Part shown: piece after piece, positions 62,593 to 64,000 of the stretch
How the letters are laid out: each line of letters starts with the position of its first letter
How positions within the stretch are numbered: position 1 is the stretch's first letter
The notes under the pieces: model-generated
Databases searched by the model: none
What the model saw: the letters and a program-made list of their open reading frames with translations, nothing else
Told to the model about the DNA's origin: nothing
Translations under genes and position numbers: made by a program
Assembly: GCA_028023455.1 (NCBI GenBank)
Contig: JAQFVV010000063.1
Coordinates: 2,973,081-3,037,080 of the forward strand
Direction of reading: 5' to 3'
DNA length: 64,000 bases
Source: Epiperipatus broadwayi
Taxonomy: Eukaryota > Onychophora > Udeonychophora > Euonychophora > Peripatidae

Positions 62593-63758
62593 CAAACAAG
62601 AACAAAAAGTATAACAACAAATTTTACATCATTATTGATCCAAATAAATTTGGTTATTTTAAATCTAAATATATAAATAATGTATTTCATTGTTTATAAC
62701 TATGTTGCAATTATTTGTCATTGATAATCTATTCATTAATATTATATTGTAAATGTTTACAATAATAAGATTTACATTAATTAAAATTTATTATTTTTTA
62801 ATAAACTGTTGATTGCAATTTAACCCGATTAGATATTCAAATAATTTATTTTTATGACATTATTATTGTAATTTTTTTTTATTAAAAATTGTTTGTACAT
62901 TTAATCCTACTATGAATAACAATTCCCCATTTCATTAATCTTATGTAATGAGATTGTTTTTCTTCACATTTACATATTATATCTCTCTTTATATATAGTA
63001 TTAAAAGAAAGTTGTTGATCTTATTTATTATACTAGATCATTTTTCCTGCTGCATGCACAAATTAATATGTTTATTAAAGGATAATCAGTAAACTTCAAC
63101 TCGGTAGGGTGGTAATTGACTGAGTTAATGATAGTTTTAGCAACCTAGTAAATATTTTAACTTCCCTCATTAATTTCAATCATTTAAAAACTAACGGAAA
63201 AGTAAAACATGGCCAGTATCAAGTTGAGGCATAATATGGTCAGATTAATTAAATTAAAGTAGGCAAAACAATAGTGGGAGGAGACCAAATTATTGTAGAA
63301 AGGAAGAAATCTGTCTACACTGACTCAGTGTACAACTTGTTACTAATACAGTTTCAATTTGGAACCTGTAAATGATTCTTTTTTTTTGGAGGGGGAATAA
63401 GTGAAATGCTTACTTACCAATACTAATGGAATCATTCCAAAACAATTAAAAGGCGTTCCCAACATTAAATTCATCTATTTAATTTTTGATAATATAATTT
63501 TTTCATCAGTTTTAATTAAATATGACAATTTGTGTGTGCGTCTATGTATGATTATTATAGGTGAGAAAATAAGATTGGTAATTAAGAGAGATTTAAAATC
63601 AGAATGCAAGGAGGCAAATTAATATTATCAATAATTTAACCATTTAAAATAATAATCCACCATATCAGCTATAAAGAAAAAAACCTTAAATTATATATAT
63701 CAGCGAATACACACGTGCAGTAAATATTGATCATAGCATTTTAAATAGTAATCGACTT
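62593..63758. other. AT-rich non-coding stretch
   Basis: No gene or ordered repeat recognised. Confidence 0.5.
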
Positions 63759-63773
63759 ACCCTGATATATGTT

Positions 63774-63847
63774 GTCGGGTTTTTTTTTCTCCATATGTCA
63801 AAGCATCGGCCGGGAAGCGAACCCGCGATAACTGTCTCTCGCTACCA
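63774..63847 (-). mobile_element. tRNA-derived SINE, partial
   Basis: A perfect 15-bp target duplication, ACCCTGATATATGTT, lies at 63759-63773 and 63848-63862. The tail and B-box half are present (CGGCCGGGAAGCGAACCCGC on the plus strand), but most of the A-box half is missing, so it was a truncated or internally deleted insertion. Confidence 0.85.
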
Positions 63848-64000
63848 ACCCTGATATATGTTTTTTTAAAGCTTCAAATAAAACTTTTATTTTTTGCTTA
63901 GAAATAAAAAATCCTAAAAGAAAGTAAGGGAGAATAGATATTTATAAAGTTAAAAAAGTTATCATATTTTCATCATTATCGATCGTCTGCAGGATGAGGA

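Overview
This window looks like intergenic or intronic DNA from an invertebrate animal with a large, very AT-rich, repeat-dense genome. The evidence is the base composition, long TA and TTA microsatellites, tRNA-derived SINEs with target-site duplications, and several classes of animal retroelement. I cannot name the species. I see no convincing intact host gene, rRNA, tRNA gene or CRISPR array. Nearly all recognisable coding sequence is decayed transposon sequence.

Layout. About 1.6-2.6 kb: a broken coiled-coil-like coding remnant runs into an open GIY-YIG endonuclease reading frame of Penelope type. 7.6-13.1 kb: a near full-length non-LTR retrotransposon on the minus strand (L1/Tx1-like; CCHC ORF1, then ORF2 with endonuclease, reverse transcriptase and zinc finger), bounded on both sides by (TTA)n. 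24.7-25.0 kb: a 297-bp palindromic DNA element with an 8-bp target duplication and CTCF-like motifs. 28.8-32.5 kb: an RTE 3' fragment, a foldback element and a decayed jockey/CR1-like element interrupted by a hAT-type element. 38.6-39.0 kb: a 215-bp tandem duplication. 40.6-43.6 kb: a cluster of foldback elements and TA repeats. 43.5-51.8 kb: two decayed RTE copies on the minus strand, one holding a SINE and the other a foldback element. 51.8-53.7 kb: another foldback family and a hAT-type element. 53.9-57.0 kb: a decayed Penelope-like element with flanking pseudo-LTRs and an inserted SINE. 57.2-59.1 kb: a third RTE copy on the plus strand. 62.0-62.6 kb: two more palindromes.

The most striking result is that three unrelated short palindromic repeat families carry sequences that fold as minimal type I hammerhead self-cleaving ribozymes. 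The conserved CUGANGA and GAAA core lies between complementary stem I strands, with a very short stem III and an NUH cleavage site. In family 1 (nine copies, 29.2-62.4 kb) stem I varies with base-pair compensation: GAUC/GAUC, AAUC/GAUU and GACC/GGUC. Family 2 has copies at 41.8 and 42.1-42.4 kb, including an array with a period of about 80 bp. Family 3 has copies at 51.9-52.5 kb. In the palindromic members a ribozyme sits in each arm on opposite strands. This resembles known animal retrozymes and ribozyme SINEs, but the inverted layout in three families within one window seems unusual. All ribozyme calls rest on manual folding.
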